Source: Nocardioides sp. SYSU D00038
GTDB taxonomy: Bacteria > Actinomycetota > Actinomycetes > Propionibacteriales > Nocardioidaceae
Assembly: GCF_016924665.1 (NCBI RefSeq)
Contig: NZ_JAFFJT010000024.1
Span: forward strand, 1-64,000
Direction: 5' to 3'
DNA length: 64,000 bases
A program made the position numbers and the translations under genes. Numbering within the stretch: the stretch's first letter is position 1; the number at the start of each line of letters is the position of its first letter. Of this stretch, positions 53,973 to 63,116 are shown piece by piece. The notes under the pieces are model-generated. The model was not told the DNA's origin, did no database searches, and saw only the letters and a list, made by a program, of their open reading frames with translations.

Positions 53973-55120
53973 CCGACCGGACCCTGCGCGACCTGCTCGC
54001 CGAGCGGGTCAACGACGTGACCGCGCCCGACCTCTCCGCGGCCGCCTGGCGGGCCGGCCGCCGGGCCCGGCGGCGTCGTACGACGGGATGGGTGGCGGGT
54101 GCGGTGGCGACGGTGCTCGTCGTGTCGGGCACGACCTGGGCGCTGCGCCCGACGCCGGGCGACGGGACCCGACCGGCGCCCGCCCCGGCCACCACGGCGC
54201 CGTCCAGCACGGCGTCGGCCGCGGACGCGACCTACGAGGGCGTGCCGGTGTGGTGGGCGCCCGACCAGGTCGAGGAGCGGTCGCTGCCGCTCGACCCCGA
54301 CCCGGTCCTCGGCGGGCGCACCGGGCCACTGGCGCTGGCCGCGATGAGCGCCACCCTGCGCGGCGACCGGGCGGTCGCGGCGTTCGCCGCCGGCGACACG
54401 GTGTGGCTGCACGGCGCCGAGGGCGGCGCCCGGGCGGTCGACGTCTCGGCCCTGGAGCCCTACCTCGACGGCGGCAACGACCTCGTCCCCGCGACCGCGC
54501 GGATGCTCTCGCCGGGCGGGGACCTCCTCGTCTTCCCCCAGGACGGGACGCTGAGCGTCTACTCCGTCGCGACCGACGAGTGGTCCACCGTCGACACCGG
54601 GCAGGCCGAGACCTACTGGTTCGAGTGGGTCGCCGACGACGTCGTGGCCCTGCCCGCGGGCCCGGACGGGGGCGGCGGCCCCCAGTTCGCCGTGGGTGCC
54701 GGTGCTGCCGGGAGCCACCCGGACGTCGAGGTGCAGCGGCCGTCGTTCGCGGTGGCACCCAGCGAGCGCCACGGCGAGACCGTGCGCTCCGGCTCGGCAG
54801 CGGCCCAGGCGTGGGGGATGGGCCTGGCCGTGCCGCTGCCGCCCGGCCCGGCGTCGTACGTGCGACCGGCGGAGTTCGTGACGGTCACCACCGGCCAGCA
54901 GGAGGCGCTGCTGGTCACGCCCGATCGTGCCGACCCCGCCGACTCCCGGTGGAAGAACTGCTGCCCCGTCGCCGGCTGGCTCGACGGCCGGACCCTGGTC
55001 TACGAGTCCCGGCAGACCGAGCCGGCACTCGTCGCCTGGGAGGTGGGCACGGACCGGTTCCGGAGGGTCGCCGAGATCGTCGGCGCCTACGACGTCGCCA
55101 GCTTCGCGCGGCTCTCCTGA
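53969..55120 (+). CDS. Membrane-anchored protein, possible anti-sigma partner
   Basis: The 383-residue protein has a cytoplasmic N-terminus (about 1-38, with LRDLLAERVNDVTAPDLSAA), one membrane helix (WVAGAVATVLVVSGTTWAL), and a large outer domain with WD- or TolB-like beta motifs (MLSPGGDLLVFPQDGTLSVY, YWFEWVADDVVALPAG). The layout and overlap with the ECF gene fit a sigma-linked membrane regulator, but the N-terminus lacks a clear zinc anti-sigma motif. Function is not proved. Confidence 0.75.
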   Translation: MTDRTLRDLLAERVNDVTAPDLSAAAWRAGRRARRRRTTGWVAGAVATVLVVSGTTWALRPTPGDGTRPAPAPATTAPSSTASAADATYEGVPVWWAPDQVEERSLPLDPDPVLGGRTGPLALAAMSATLRGDRAVAAFAAGDTVWLHGAEGGARAVDVSALEPYLDGGNDLVPATARMLSPGGDLLVFPQDGTLSVYSVATDEWSTVDTGQAETYWFEWVADDVVALPAGPDGGGGPQFAVGAGAAGSHPDVEVQRPSFAVAPSERHGETVRSGSAAAQAWGMGLAVPLPPGPASYVRPAEFVTVTTGQQEALLVTPDRADPADSRWKNCCPVAGWLDGRTLVYESRQTEPALVAWEVGTDRFRRVAEIVGAYDVASFARLS

Positions 55121-55132
55121 CCGACCCCGCTT

Positions 55133-55159
55133 CTTGCACTCTCAAGGGTCGAGTGCTAA
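55133..55159. promoter_or_regulatory. CIRCE element 1 (HrcA operator)
   Basis: CTTGCACTC, nine bases, GAGTGCTAA matches the CIRCE consensus TTAGCACTC-N9-GAGTGCTAA with two changes in the left arm. TTGCAC within it (55135-55140) may also serve as the -35. Confidence 0.93.
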
Positions 55160-55167
55160 ACATGAGA

Positions 55168-55194
55168 TTGGCACTCTCGACTGGAGAGTGCCAC
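55168..55194. promoter_or_regulatory. CIRCE element 2 (HrcA operator)
   Basis: TTGGCACTC, nine bases, GAGTGCCAC is a second CIRCE copy with exact spacing. Tandem CIRCE before a lone groEL indicates tight HrcA control. Confidence 0.9.
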
Positions 55195-55309
55195 CACCGG
55201 ACCGGTGCCAGTTGAGGCCCTCCGCGCCGGCGAGAAAGGGTTCGCCGGGTCAGCAGGGTCGTCCGTCGCGGGCAACCCACCGAGCCGGTTCCCAGAACTC
55301 CAAGCGTGA

Positions 55310-56956
<1,647 letters not shown>

Positions 56957-56979
56957 GTCCACCCCCACCGCACCACCTC

Positions 56980-57015
56980 CCAGCAGGGTCCCCGCTCCGG
57001 CGGGGGCCCTGCTGG
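56980..57015 (+). terminator. Strong hairpin terminator after groEL
   Basis: CCAGCAGGG-T-CCCCGC pairs with GCGGGG-G-CCCTGCTGG around a TCCG loop, 23 bases after the groEL stop, followed by a weak T run (CCATTTCGG). Confidence 0.9.
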
Positions 57016-57049
57016 CCATTTCGGCCCTCCTGGCAGCCCCCGGAGCGCG

Positions 57050-57113
57050 GTAGTCCCTGACGAAACGGCCCCCGACACGCCGAGAAGGGGACCACTTCGT
57101 CCGGGACTATCCC
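57050..57113. repeat. Palindromic GTAGTCCCTGACG-type repeat pair
   Basis: GTAGTCCCTGACGAAACGG (57050-57068) is mirrored by CCACTTCGTCCGGGACTATC at 57092-57111, giving a long imperfect hairpin between groEL and the RidA gene. The same arms recur around 62275-62341 and in a variant at 46225-46319. Confidence 0.8.
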
Positions 57114-57152
57114 GGTGGCGGCGCCCGGCAGCAGCGCGCGATGCTGGGCCGC

Positions 57153-57548
57153 ATGCCACCCGTCTCCCTGCTGCGCACCCCCGGTCTCGCCCAGGACGTC
57201 CCCTACGCCTACGCCGCCCTCGCCGAGGGGTCGCTGGTGCTGACCGCCGGTGCCTGCCCGCTCGACGAGGCCGGGGAGGTCGTGGCGCCGGGCGACGTCG
57301 TCGCCCAGGCCCACCGGGTGGTGACCAACCTGGTCTCGGCGCTCGCCGCCGCCGGCTGCTCGCTCACCGACGTGGCCCGCACCACCGTCTACGTCGCCAC
57401 CACCGATCGCGCTGACCTCACCGCCGCCTGGGATGTCGTGAGCGCGGCGTTCGGAGAGCACGACGTCCCGAGCACCCTGGTCGGCGTCACCGTGCTCGGC
57501 TGGCCCGACCAGCTGGTCGAGGTCGAGGCCGTCGCCGTGCGGCCCTGA
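57153..57548 (+). CDS. RidA/YjgF family protein
   Basis: The 131-residue protein has PYAYAALAEGSLVLTAGACPLDEAGEVVAPGD and ARTTVYVATTDRADLTAAWDVV, typical of the Rid superfamily. RidA itself hydrolyses reactive enamine/imine intermediates; the key Arg of RidA is not clear here (it ends VEVEAVAVRP), so it may be another Rid group. ATG 57153 was chosen because GATGCT ends 7 nt upstream; ATG 57141 is the alternative. Confidence 0.85.
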   Translation: MPPVSLLRTPGLAQDVPYAYAALAEGSLVLTAGACPLDEAGEVVAPGDVVAQAHRVVTNLVSALAAAGCSLTDVARTTVYVATTDRADLTAAWDVVSAAFGEHDVPSTLVGVTVLGWPDQLVEVEAVAVRP

Positions 57549-57597
57549 GGCGCCGACGGCGTCGAGGCCGCGACTGCCGATATGTGAGGGTGGGCGC

Positions 57598-58152
57598 GTG
57601 ACGCAGGAGCCCGGGGAGGCGCGCGAGCAGCGCTTCGAGCGGCTGGCGGCCGAGGTGATGGAGCCGCTGCGGCGGTTCCTGGCCCGCCGTACCGATCCCG
57701 ACACCGCCGACGACGTGCTGGCCGACACCCTCCTGGTGTGCTGGCGCCGGCTCGACGACGTGCCCGACGAGCCGCTCCCGTGGGTCTACGGCGTCGCGCG
57801 CCACTGCCTCGCGAACGCCGAGCGCGGCGGCCGCCGCCAGCGCCGGCTCGCGGCGAGGATCGGCAGCGTCGCCCCGCCGGCCGAGACGTTGCCCGGCCCC
57901 GACTCGGGGGACGACCGGCTGCACGAGGCGCTGGCCGCGCTGCGCCCCGACGAGGCCGAGCTGCTGCGGCTGTGGGCCTGGGAGCAGCTGGCTCCGGCCG
58001 AGATCGCCCGGGTGCTCGACATCACCGCGAACGCCGCCAGCATCCGGCTGCACCGGGCGCGGCAGAAGCTCAAGGAGGAGATCTCCCGGATCGACCGAAA
58101 GAGCGGCGACGGGTCCGGACATGAAGGGGCGAGAGAGGGGAGACGACCGTGA
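57598..58152 (+). CDS. ECF-type RNA polymerase sigma factor
   Basis: The 184-residue protein has region 2 (LRRFLARRTDPDTADDVLADTLLVCWRRLDDVP, LPWVYGVARHCLANAERGGRR) and region 4 (LRPDEAELLRLWAWEQLAPAEIARVLDITANAASIRLHRARQ). It is a short ECF sigma of the SigE/Rv-like type. GAGGGT ends 6 nt before the GTG, so it may be leaderless. It overlaps the next gene as GTGA, which is a likely membrane partner. Confidence 0.92.
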   Translation: MTQEPGEAREQRFERLAAEVMEPLRRFLARRTDPDTADDVLADTLLVCWRRLDDVPDEPLPWVYGVARHCLANAERGGRRQRRLAARIGSVAPPAETLPGPDSGDDRLHEALAALRPDEAELLRLWAWEQLAPAEIARVLDITANAASIRLHRARQKLKEEISRIDRKSGDGSGHEGAREGRRP

Positions 58153-58835
58153 CCGAGCACGACCAGCACGACCGAGACGGCTTCGACCGCGACGACGAGC
58201 TGCGGGCCCGGCTGCGCGCCGCCGACCCCGCCGCCCACCTGGCCCCGGCCGACCCGGCCGTGACCGCACGACTCCTGGAGACCGCCATGACGCACACCGT
58301 GGAGAACCCGTCCACCTCGACCACCCGGGTCACCCGGCGCGGCCGCCTCGTGCTGGTCGCCGGTGCGGCCGCCGCCGTGGCCGCGATCGGCTTCGGCGCC
58401 GCCCAGCTCGGTGGCGGCGAAGACGGCGACCGGCCGGTCGCCGACCCCTCCACCGGCAGCAGCGCCGACACCGGCACCGGCGGCGACCAGGTCACCACCC
58501 TCACCGCCGTTCCCCAGGCGGGGGCCCGCTGCGCGGTGCCGACCCCGGAGTTCCTCGCGGCCCAGCCGTTCGCCTTCGAGGGCACGGTCACCGCCGTCGA
58601 AGGCGGCACCATCACCCTCGAGGTCGAGGAGGTGTTCGCCGGCGCCGCCACCGACACCGTCGCCGTCGAGGCGCCGCCGCAGGCGATCCAGGACCAGCTG
58701 ATCGGGGTCGACTTCCAGGTCGGCGAGACCTACCTCGTCTCGGCCGCCGACGGCCAGGTCAGCGCCTGCGGGTTCTCCGGCGCGGCCAGCCCCGAGCTCG
58801 ACCGCCTCTACGACCAGGCCTTCGGGAGCAAGTGA
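58149..58835 (+). CDS. Membrane protein, probable anti-sigma partner of the ECF factor
   Basis: The 228-residue protein has an acidic cytoplasmic N-terminus with RLLETAMTHTVEN, one membrane helix (LVLVAGAAAAVAAIGFGAAQ, about 67-86), a Gly/Thr-rich linker and an outer beta domain (PFAFEGTVTAVEGGTITLEV, YLVSAADGQVSACGFSG) with two cysteines that could form a disulfide. The layout suits a sigma-linked sensor. No known family is certain. Confidence 0.78.
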   Translation: MTEHDQHDRDGFDRDDELRARLRAADPAAHLAPADPAVTARLLETAMTHTVENPSTSTTRVTRRGRLVLVAGAAAAVAAIGFGAAQLGGGEDGDRPVADPSTGSSADTGTGGDQVTTLTAVPQAGARCAVPTPEFLAAQPFAFEGTVTAVEGGTITLEVEEVFAGAATDTVAVEAPPQAIQDQLIGVDFQVGETYLVSAADGQVSACGFSGAASPELDRLYDQAFGSK

Positions 58836-58842
58836 GCCACCG

Positions 58843-59400
58843 GTGAGCAGGCCGTACGGACCCCGGCACGGGCTGCTGCTCGCCGCCGGGGCCGGCCGCC
58901 GGATGGGCCGGCCCAAGGCGCTCGTCGAGGACGAGCACGGCTCGTGGCTGGTCCGCGGCGTCGCGACCCTCGTCGAGGGCGGCTGCGACGAGGTCACCGT
59001 CGTCCTCGGCGCGGCCGCCGACGAGGCGGTGCGGCTGCTCGACGGGCTCGGGGTCGACGTGGTGGTCGCCCACGACTGGGCCGACGGCATGGCGGCCTCG
59101 CTCGCCGCGGGTCTCCGGTCGCTCGGCACCGGCGTCGCCGTCGTCCACCTCGTCGACCTGCCCGACGTCACCCCCGAGGTCGTACGACGGGTCGCGGCCG
59201 GCGCCGACGCCGACACCCTGGCCCGGGCGGTCTACGCCGGCCGCCCGGGCCATCCGGTCGTGATCGGCAGCGACCACTGGCCGGGCGTGCTCGACTCCCT
59301 CGACGGCGACACCGGGGCCCGCGGCTACCTCGCCGCCCAGGGCGCCGTCGACGTCGAGTGCGGCGACCTGGCCACCGGCCGCGACGTCGACAGCCGCTGA
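58843..59400 (+). CDS. MobA/MocA-like nucleotidyltransferase
   Basis: The 185-residue protein starts with LLLAAGAGRRMGRPKALVED, the NTP loop of molybdenum-cofactor nucleotidyltransferases, then WADGMAASLAAGLRSL, VHLVDLPDVTPEVVRRV and GRPGHPVVIGSDHWPG, typical of the MocA (MCD or CTP-using) branch that serves molybdenum hydroxylases. The downstream MoxR, VWA and XdhC genes support that role. No ribosome site is clear before GTG 58843. Confidence 0.85.
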   Translation: MSRPYGPRHGLLLAAGAGRRMGRPKALVEDEHGSWLVRGVATLVEGGCDEVTVVLGAAADEAVRLLDGLGVDVVVAHDWADGMAASLAAGLRSLGTGVAVVHLVDLPDVTPEVVRRVAAGADADTLARAVYAGRPGHPVVIGSDHWPGVLDSLDGDTGARGYLAAQGAVDVECGDLATGRDVDSR

Positions 59401-59423
59401 GCCCGGCTGGGTAGCCTCGCGCC

Positions 59424-59816
59424 GTGCACCTCGACCTGACCACCGTCGTCGTCCGCGACTACGACGAGGCCATCGCGTTCTACACCGACGTGCTCGGCTT
59501 CGAGCTGGCCGAGGACAGCCCGTCGACCACCAACGACGGCCGGCCCAAGCGCTGGGTGGTCGTGCGCCCGCCCGGCGGTGGCACCGGGCTGCTGCTCGCC
59601 CGGGCCGACGGTCCCGAGCAGGAGGCCGTCGTCGGCCGGCAGTACGCCGGCCGGGTGGGCCTGTTCCTGCGGGTCGACGACTTCGAGACGGCGTACGCCC
59701 GGATGCGCGAGCACGGAGTCACCTTCGTCGGCGAACCCCGCGAGGAGGCGTACGGCTCGGTGGTCGTCTTCGTCGACGTCGCCGGCAACCGCTGGGACCT
59801 GCTCGGGCCAACCTGA
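59424..59816 (+). CDS. VOC family (glyoxalase-like) protein
   Basis: The 130-residue protein has paired beta-alpha-beta modules: LTTVVVRDYDEAIAFYTDVLGFEL, WVVVRPPGGGTGLLLARA, VGLFLRVDDFETAYARMREHGVTF and VVFVDVAGNRWDLLGP. This is the glyoxalase/bleomycin-resistance/dioxygenase fold. The metal ligands of glyoxalase I are only partly there, so the substrate is unknown. TAGCCT (59412-59417) ends 6 nt before the GTG. Confidence 0.88.
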   Translation: MHLDLTTVVVRDYDEAIAFYTDVLGFELAEDSPSTTNDGRPKRWVVVRPPGGGTGLLLARADGPEQEAVVGRQYAGRVGLFLRVDDFETAYARMREHGVTFVGEPREEAYGSVVVFVDVAGNRWDLLGPT

Positions 59817-59846
59817 TCCCAACAACCGCCCCCGTAGCCTGGGGGG

Positions 59847-60710
59847 ATGGAGTCCGCGGGCGAGCTCGCCACCCGGTTGGGCGGCACTGGCTACCTCACC
59901 GACGACGCGCTGGCGACCGTCGCCTTCCTGGCCCTGCGGATGCAGCGGCCGCTGCTGCTCGAGGGCGAGCCCGGCACCGGCAAGACCGCGCTGGCCGAGG
60001 CGATCGCACAGGCGCTGGGGCTGCCGCTGCTGCGGCTGCAGTGCTACGAGGGGATCGACGCCTCCCAGGCGCTCTACGACTGGGACTTCCCGCGCCAGGT
60101 CCTCCACCTGCGCGCGCTCGAGGCCGGTGGCGGGGCGGACGCCGCCGAGGCCGAGAAGAGCCTCTACGACGAGCGGTTCCTGCTCGCCCGGCCGGTGCTG
60201 GCCGCGCTGCAGCAGAGCCCGGCGGTGCTGCTGGTCGACGAGGTCGACCGGGCCGACGACGAGTTCGAGGCGTTCCTGCTCGAGGTGCTGTCGACCTGGC
60301 AGGTGAGCATCCCCGAGCTCGGCACCGTCGCCGCGGCTACCCCGCCGGTCGTCGTCCTCACCTCCAACCGCACCCGCGAGCTCCACGACGCGCTCAAGCG
60401 GCGCTGCCTCTACCACTGGATCGACCACCCGGGCCTGGAGCGCGAGCTCGCGATCGTGCGCTCGCGGGCGCCGGAGGTGTCGGCGGCGCTCTCGCGGCAG
60501 GTGGTCGCGGTGGTGCAGCGGCTGCGCGAGGTCGACCTGACGAAGCCGCCGGGCGTCGCCGAGACCCTCGACTGGGCCCGGGCCCTGCACCACCTCGGCA
60601 CCGCGGACCTCGACCTCGAGGCGGCCTCGCGGACGCTCGGAGCGCTGGTGAAGTACCGCGAGGACGCCGAGAAGGTGCGGCACGCCCTCGACCAGGTGCT
60701 CCGGGCATGA
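59847..60710 (+). CDS. MoxR-family AAA+ ATPase (CoxD-like)
   Basis: The 287-residue ATPase has Walker A GEPGTGKTA (about 40-48), LQCYEGIDASQALYDWDFPRQ, Walker B VLLVDEVDRADDEFEAFLLEVL, sensor 1 in VVLTSNRTRELHDALKRRC and arginine finger context. The CYEGID block is that of the CoxD/MoxR-type ATPase that helps insert the copper-sulfur-molybdenum cofactor in CO dehydrogenases and related hydroxylases. It overlaps the VWA gene by four bases. TAGCCT (59835-59840) ends 6 nt before the ATG. Confidence 0.92.
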   Translation: MESAGELATRLGGTGYLTDDALATVAFLALRMQRPLLLEGEPGTGKTALAEAIAQALGLPLLRLQCYEGIDASQALYDWDFPRQVLHLRALEAGGGADAAEAEKSLYDERFLLARPVLAALQQSPAVLLVDEVDRADDEFEAFLLEVLSTWQVSIPELGTVAAATPPVVVLTSNRTRELHDALKRRCLYHWIDHPGLERELAIVRSRAPEVSAALSRQVVAVVQRLREVDLTKPPGVAETLDWARALHHLGTADLDLEAASRTLGALVKYREDAEKVRHALDQVLRA

Positions 60711-61834
60711 CCGCCGTGCCGGTGCGCGACGCCGACGAGGTGCTGCTCGGGTTCACCCGGGCGCTGCGAGCGGCCGGGGTGCCGGTCACCCACGACCGCG
60801 CCGCCGGCTTCCTCGAGGCGGTGTCGCTGGTCGACCTCGGCGACCCGCGCGCGACGTACGTCGCCGGCCGGGCCACGCTCTGCGCCTCGCCCGACGACCT
60901 GCTCCGCTACGACCAGGTGCACGAGGCCTACTTCGGCAGCCGCGACGGCCTGCCCCGGCCCCGGCCGCGCGACCCGGTGCGGCCGACCTGGTCTGACCTG
61001 CCCGAGACCGACCCCGGCACCGGCGACGACGCGCCCGACCTCGACGACGAGGTCGTGCGGGCCCGGGCCAGCGAGACCGAGGTGCTGCGGCACCGCGACA
61101 TCGCCACGATGAGCGCCGCCGAGCGGCACCGGCTGGCGGGGATGTTCGCCACCCTGCGGCCGCGCTCGCCGCTGCGCCGGGTGGCCCGCCACGACCGGTG
61201 GCACCGCGGCGAGGTCGATGCCGCCCGCACTTTGCGGGCCAGCCTGCGCCGGATGGGCGAGCCGGCCCCGATCGCCTGGCGGCGCCGGGGCCTCCGGGCG
61301 CGGCGGGTGGTGCTGCTGGTCGACGTGTCGGGCTCGATGTCGTCCTACGCCGACGCGCTGCTGCGGCTCGCGCACCGGTTCACCCAGGCCGCCGGCCCGC
61401 GGGGCCGGGTCGAGACGTTCACGCTCGGCACCCGGCTCACCCACCTCACCCGGGCGCTGCGCAGCCGCGACGCCGAGCGGGCGCTGGTGCTGGCCGGCGA
61501 GACCGTGCCGGACTGGTCGGGCGGCACCCGGCTCGGCGAGACGCTGCGGATCTTCCTCGACCGCTGGGGCCAGCGCGGCCTGGCGCGCGGCGCGGTGGTC
61601 GTGGTCTTCAGCGACGGCTGGGAGCGGGGCGACGCCTCGCTGCTCGCCGAGCAGATGCAGCGGCTGGCCCGGCTGGCCCACCGGGTGGTGTGGGTCAACC
61701 CCCACCGCGGCAAGGCCGGCTACGAGCCGGTGCAGCAGGGGGTGGTCGCCGCCCTGCCCCACTGCGACGACTTCGTCGCCGGCCACTCGCTGGCGACGTA
61801 CGCCGAGCTGGTGGAGGTGGTCGCTGGTGCGTGA
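60707..61834 (+). CDS. VWA domain protein (CoxE-like)
   Basis: The 375-residue protein has an N-terminal CoxE-like region (LLGFTRALRAAGVPVTHDRAAGFLEAV) and a VWA domain with the MIDAS motif VVLLVDVSGSMSSYADALL, DWSGGTRLGETLRIFLDRWG and VVVFSDGWERGD. VWA partners of MoxR ATPases act together as maturation chaperones for metal enzymes. It lies between moxR and xdhC with overlaps of 4 and 8 bases. Confidence 0.92.
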   Translation: MTAVPVRDADEVLLGFTRALRAAGVPVTHDRAAGFLEAVSLVDLGDPRATYVAGRATLCASPDDLLRYDQVHEAYFGSRDGLPRPRPRDPVRPTWSDLPETDPGTGDDAPDLDDEVVRARASETEVLRHRDIATMSAAERHRLAGMFATLRPRSPLRRVARHDRWHRGEVDAARTLRASLRRMGEPAPIAWRRRGLRARRVVLLVDVSGSMSSYADALLRLAHRFTQAAGPRGRVETFTLGTRLTHLTRALRSRDAERALVLAGETVPDWSGGTRLGETLRIFLDRWGQRGLARGAVVVVFSDGWERGDASLLAEQMQRLARLAHRVVWVNPHRGKAGYEPVQQGVVAALPHCDDFVAGHSLATYAELVEVVAGA

Positions 61835-63116
61835 GGTGCTGCCGGAGCTGCTGCGGTGGTGGGAGGCCGGCGAGACGATCGGCGTCGGCACCGTGGTCGC
61901 GACCTTCCAGTCCGCGCCCCGCCCGCCGGGGGCCTCGATGCTCGTCGGCCCCGACGGCTCCGCGGTCGGCTCGGTCTCCGGCGGCTGCGTCGAGGGCGCG
62001 GTCTACGAGCTGGCCCAGTCGGTGGTGGCGTCGGGGACGCCGGTGCTGGAGCGCTACGGCGTCTCCGACGACGAGGCGTTCGCCGTCGGGCTGACCTGCG
62101 GCGGCATCCTCGACGTCTGGGTCGAGGAGGTCAGCCGGGAGACCTTCCCCGAGCTCGGCGAGGTCGCCGCCGACGTCGCTGCCGGCCGCCCGGTCGCCGT
62201 CGCGACCGTCGTCGAGCACCCCGACCCCGCCTGGCTGGGCCGCCGGGTCGTCGTCCGTCCGGAGGGCCCCCCTGGGGTAGTCCCGGACGAAATGGCCCCC
62301 TCCGGACCTCCCGGGGCGACCACTTCGTCAGGGACTATCCCGAATGGCCCCGCGGCGGTAGTCCCTGACGGTTCCGGGGTCCCGGCCGGGGTGTCGACCC
62401 CGGAAACGTCAGGGACGACCCCGGCGGGGGGCACGTTGGGGTCGGCCCGGGCCGACGCCGCCGTCCGTGACGACGCGCTGGGGCTCCTGGCCTCGGGGCA
62501 CCACGCGACGCTGACCTACGGGCCGGACGGCGAGCGGCGGGGGGAAGGCATGCGGGTCTTCGTGTGGGCGTTCGCGCCGCAGCCGCGGATGCTGGTGTTC
62601 GGGGCGATCGACTTCGCGGCGGCGGTGGCGCGGGTCGGCACCTTCCTGGGCTACCGGGTGACGGTCTGCGACGCCCGCCCGGTCTTCGCCACCACCAGCC
62701 GGTTCCCCGAGGCCGACGAGGTCGTCGTCGACTGGCCGCACCGCTACCTCGCCGCCGAGGCGGAGGCCGGCCGGATCGACCCGCGCACCGTCGTCACCGT
62801 GCTCACCCACGACCCCAAGTTCGACGTCCCGCTGCTCGAGGTGGCGCTGCGCCTGCCCGAGCTGGCGTACGTCGGCGCGATGGGCTCGCGGCGCACCCAC
62901 GACGACCGGCTGGCCCGGCTCCGCGAGGCGGGACTCACCGACGCCGAGATCGCCCGCCTCTCCAGCCCGATCGGGCTCGACCTCGGCGCCCGCACCCCCG
63001 AGGAGACCGCGATCAGCATCGCCGCCGAGATCATCGCCGGCCGCTGGGGCGGCACCGGCGAACCGCTGGCGGCCACCGAGGGCCGGATCCACCGGGAGGT
63101 GAACCCGCTCGGATGA
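61827..63116 (+). CDS. XdhC/CoxF family maturation factor with repeat-derived insert
   Basis: The 429-residue protein has the XdhC_CoxI N-terminal domain (GTVVATFQSAPRPPGASMLV, GSVSGGCVEGAVYE, LTCGGILDVWVE) and the C-terminal Rossmann domain (MLVFGAIDFAAAVARVGTFLGYRVTVCD, GAMGSRRTHDDRLARL, PIGLDLGARTPEETAISIAAEII). Members bind and sulfurate molybdenum cofactor before insertion into xanthine or CO dehydrogenase. Residues about 150-199 are a Pro/Gly/Ser/Thr linker encoded by palindromic intergenic-type repeats that keep the frame open, which normal XdhC proteins do not have. GTG 61827 overlaps the VWA stop by 8 bases. Confidence 0.92.
   Translation: MREVLPELLRWWEAGETIGVGTVVATFQSAPRPPGASMLVGPDGSAVGSVSGGCVEGAVYELAQSVVASGTPVLERYGVSDDEAFAVGLTCGGILDVWVEEVSRETFPELGEVAADVAAGRPVAVATVVEHPDPAWLGRRVVVRPEGPPGVVPDEMAPSGPPGATTSSGTIPNGPAAVVPDGSGVPAGVSTPETSGTTPAGGTLGSARADAAVRDDALGLLASGHHATLTYGPDGERRGEGMRVFVWAFAPQPRMLVFGAIDFAAAVARVGTFLGYRVTVCDARPVFATTSRFPEADEVVVDWPHRYLAAEAEAGRIDPRTVVTVLTHDPKFDVPLLEVALRLPELAYVGAMGSRRTHDDRLARLREAGLTDAEIARLSSPIGLDLGARTPEETAISIAAEIIAGRWGGTGEPLAATEGRIHREVNPLG
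62275..62421. repeat. Palindromic repeats inside the xdhC frame
   Basis: Two hairpins lie in the coding sequence: GGGGTAGTCCCGGACGAAAT (62275-62294) with its mirror ACCACTTCGTCAGGGACTAT (62319-62338), and GGTAGTCCCTGACGGTTCCG (62357-62376) with its mirror CCGGAAACGTCAGGGACGAC (62400-62419). The arms match the intergenic repeats at 57050-57113. Confidence 0.85.
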
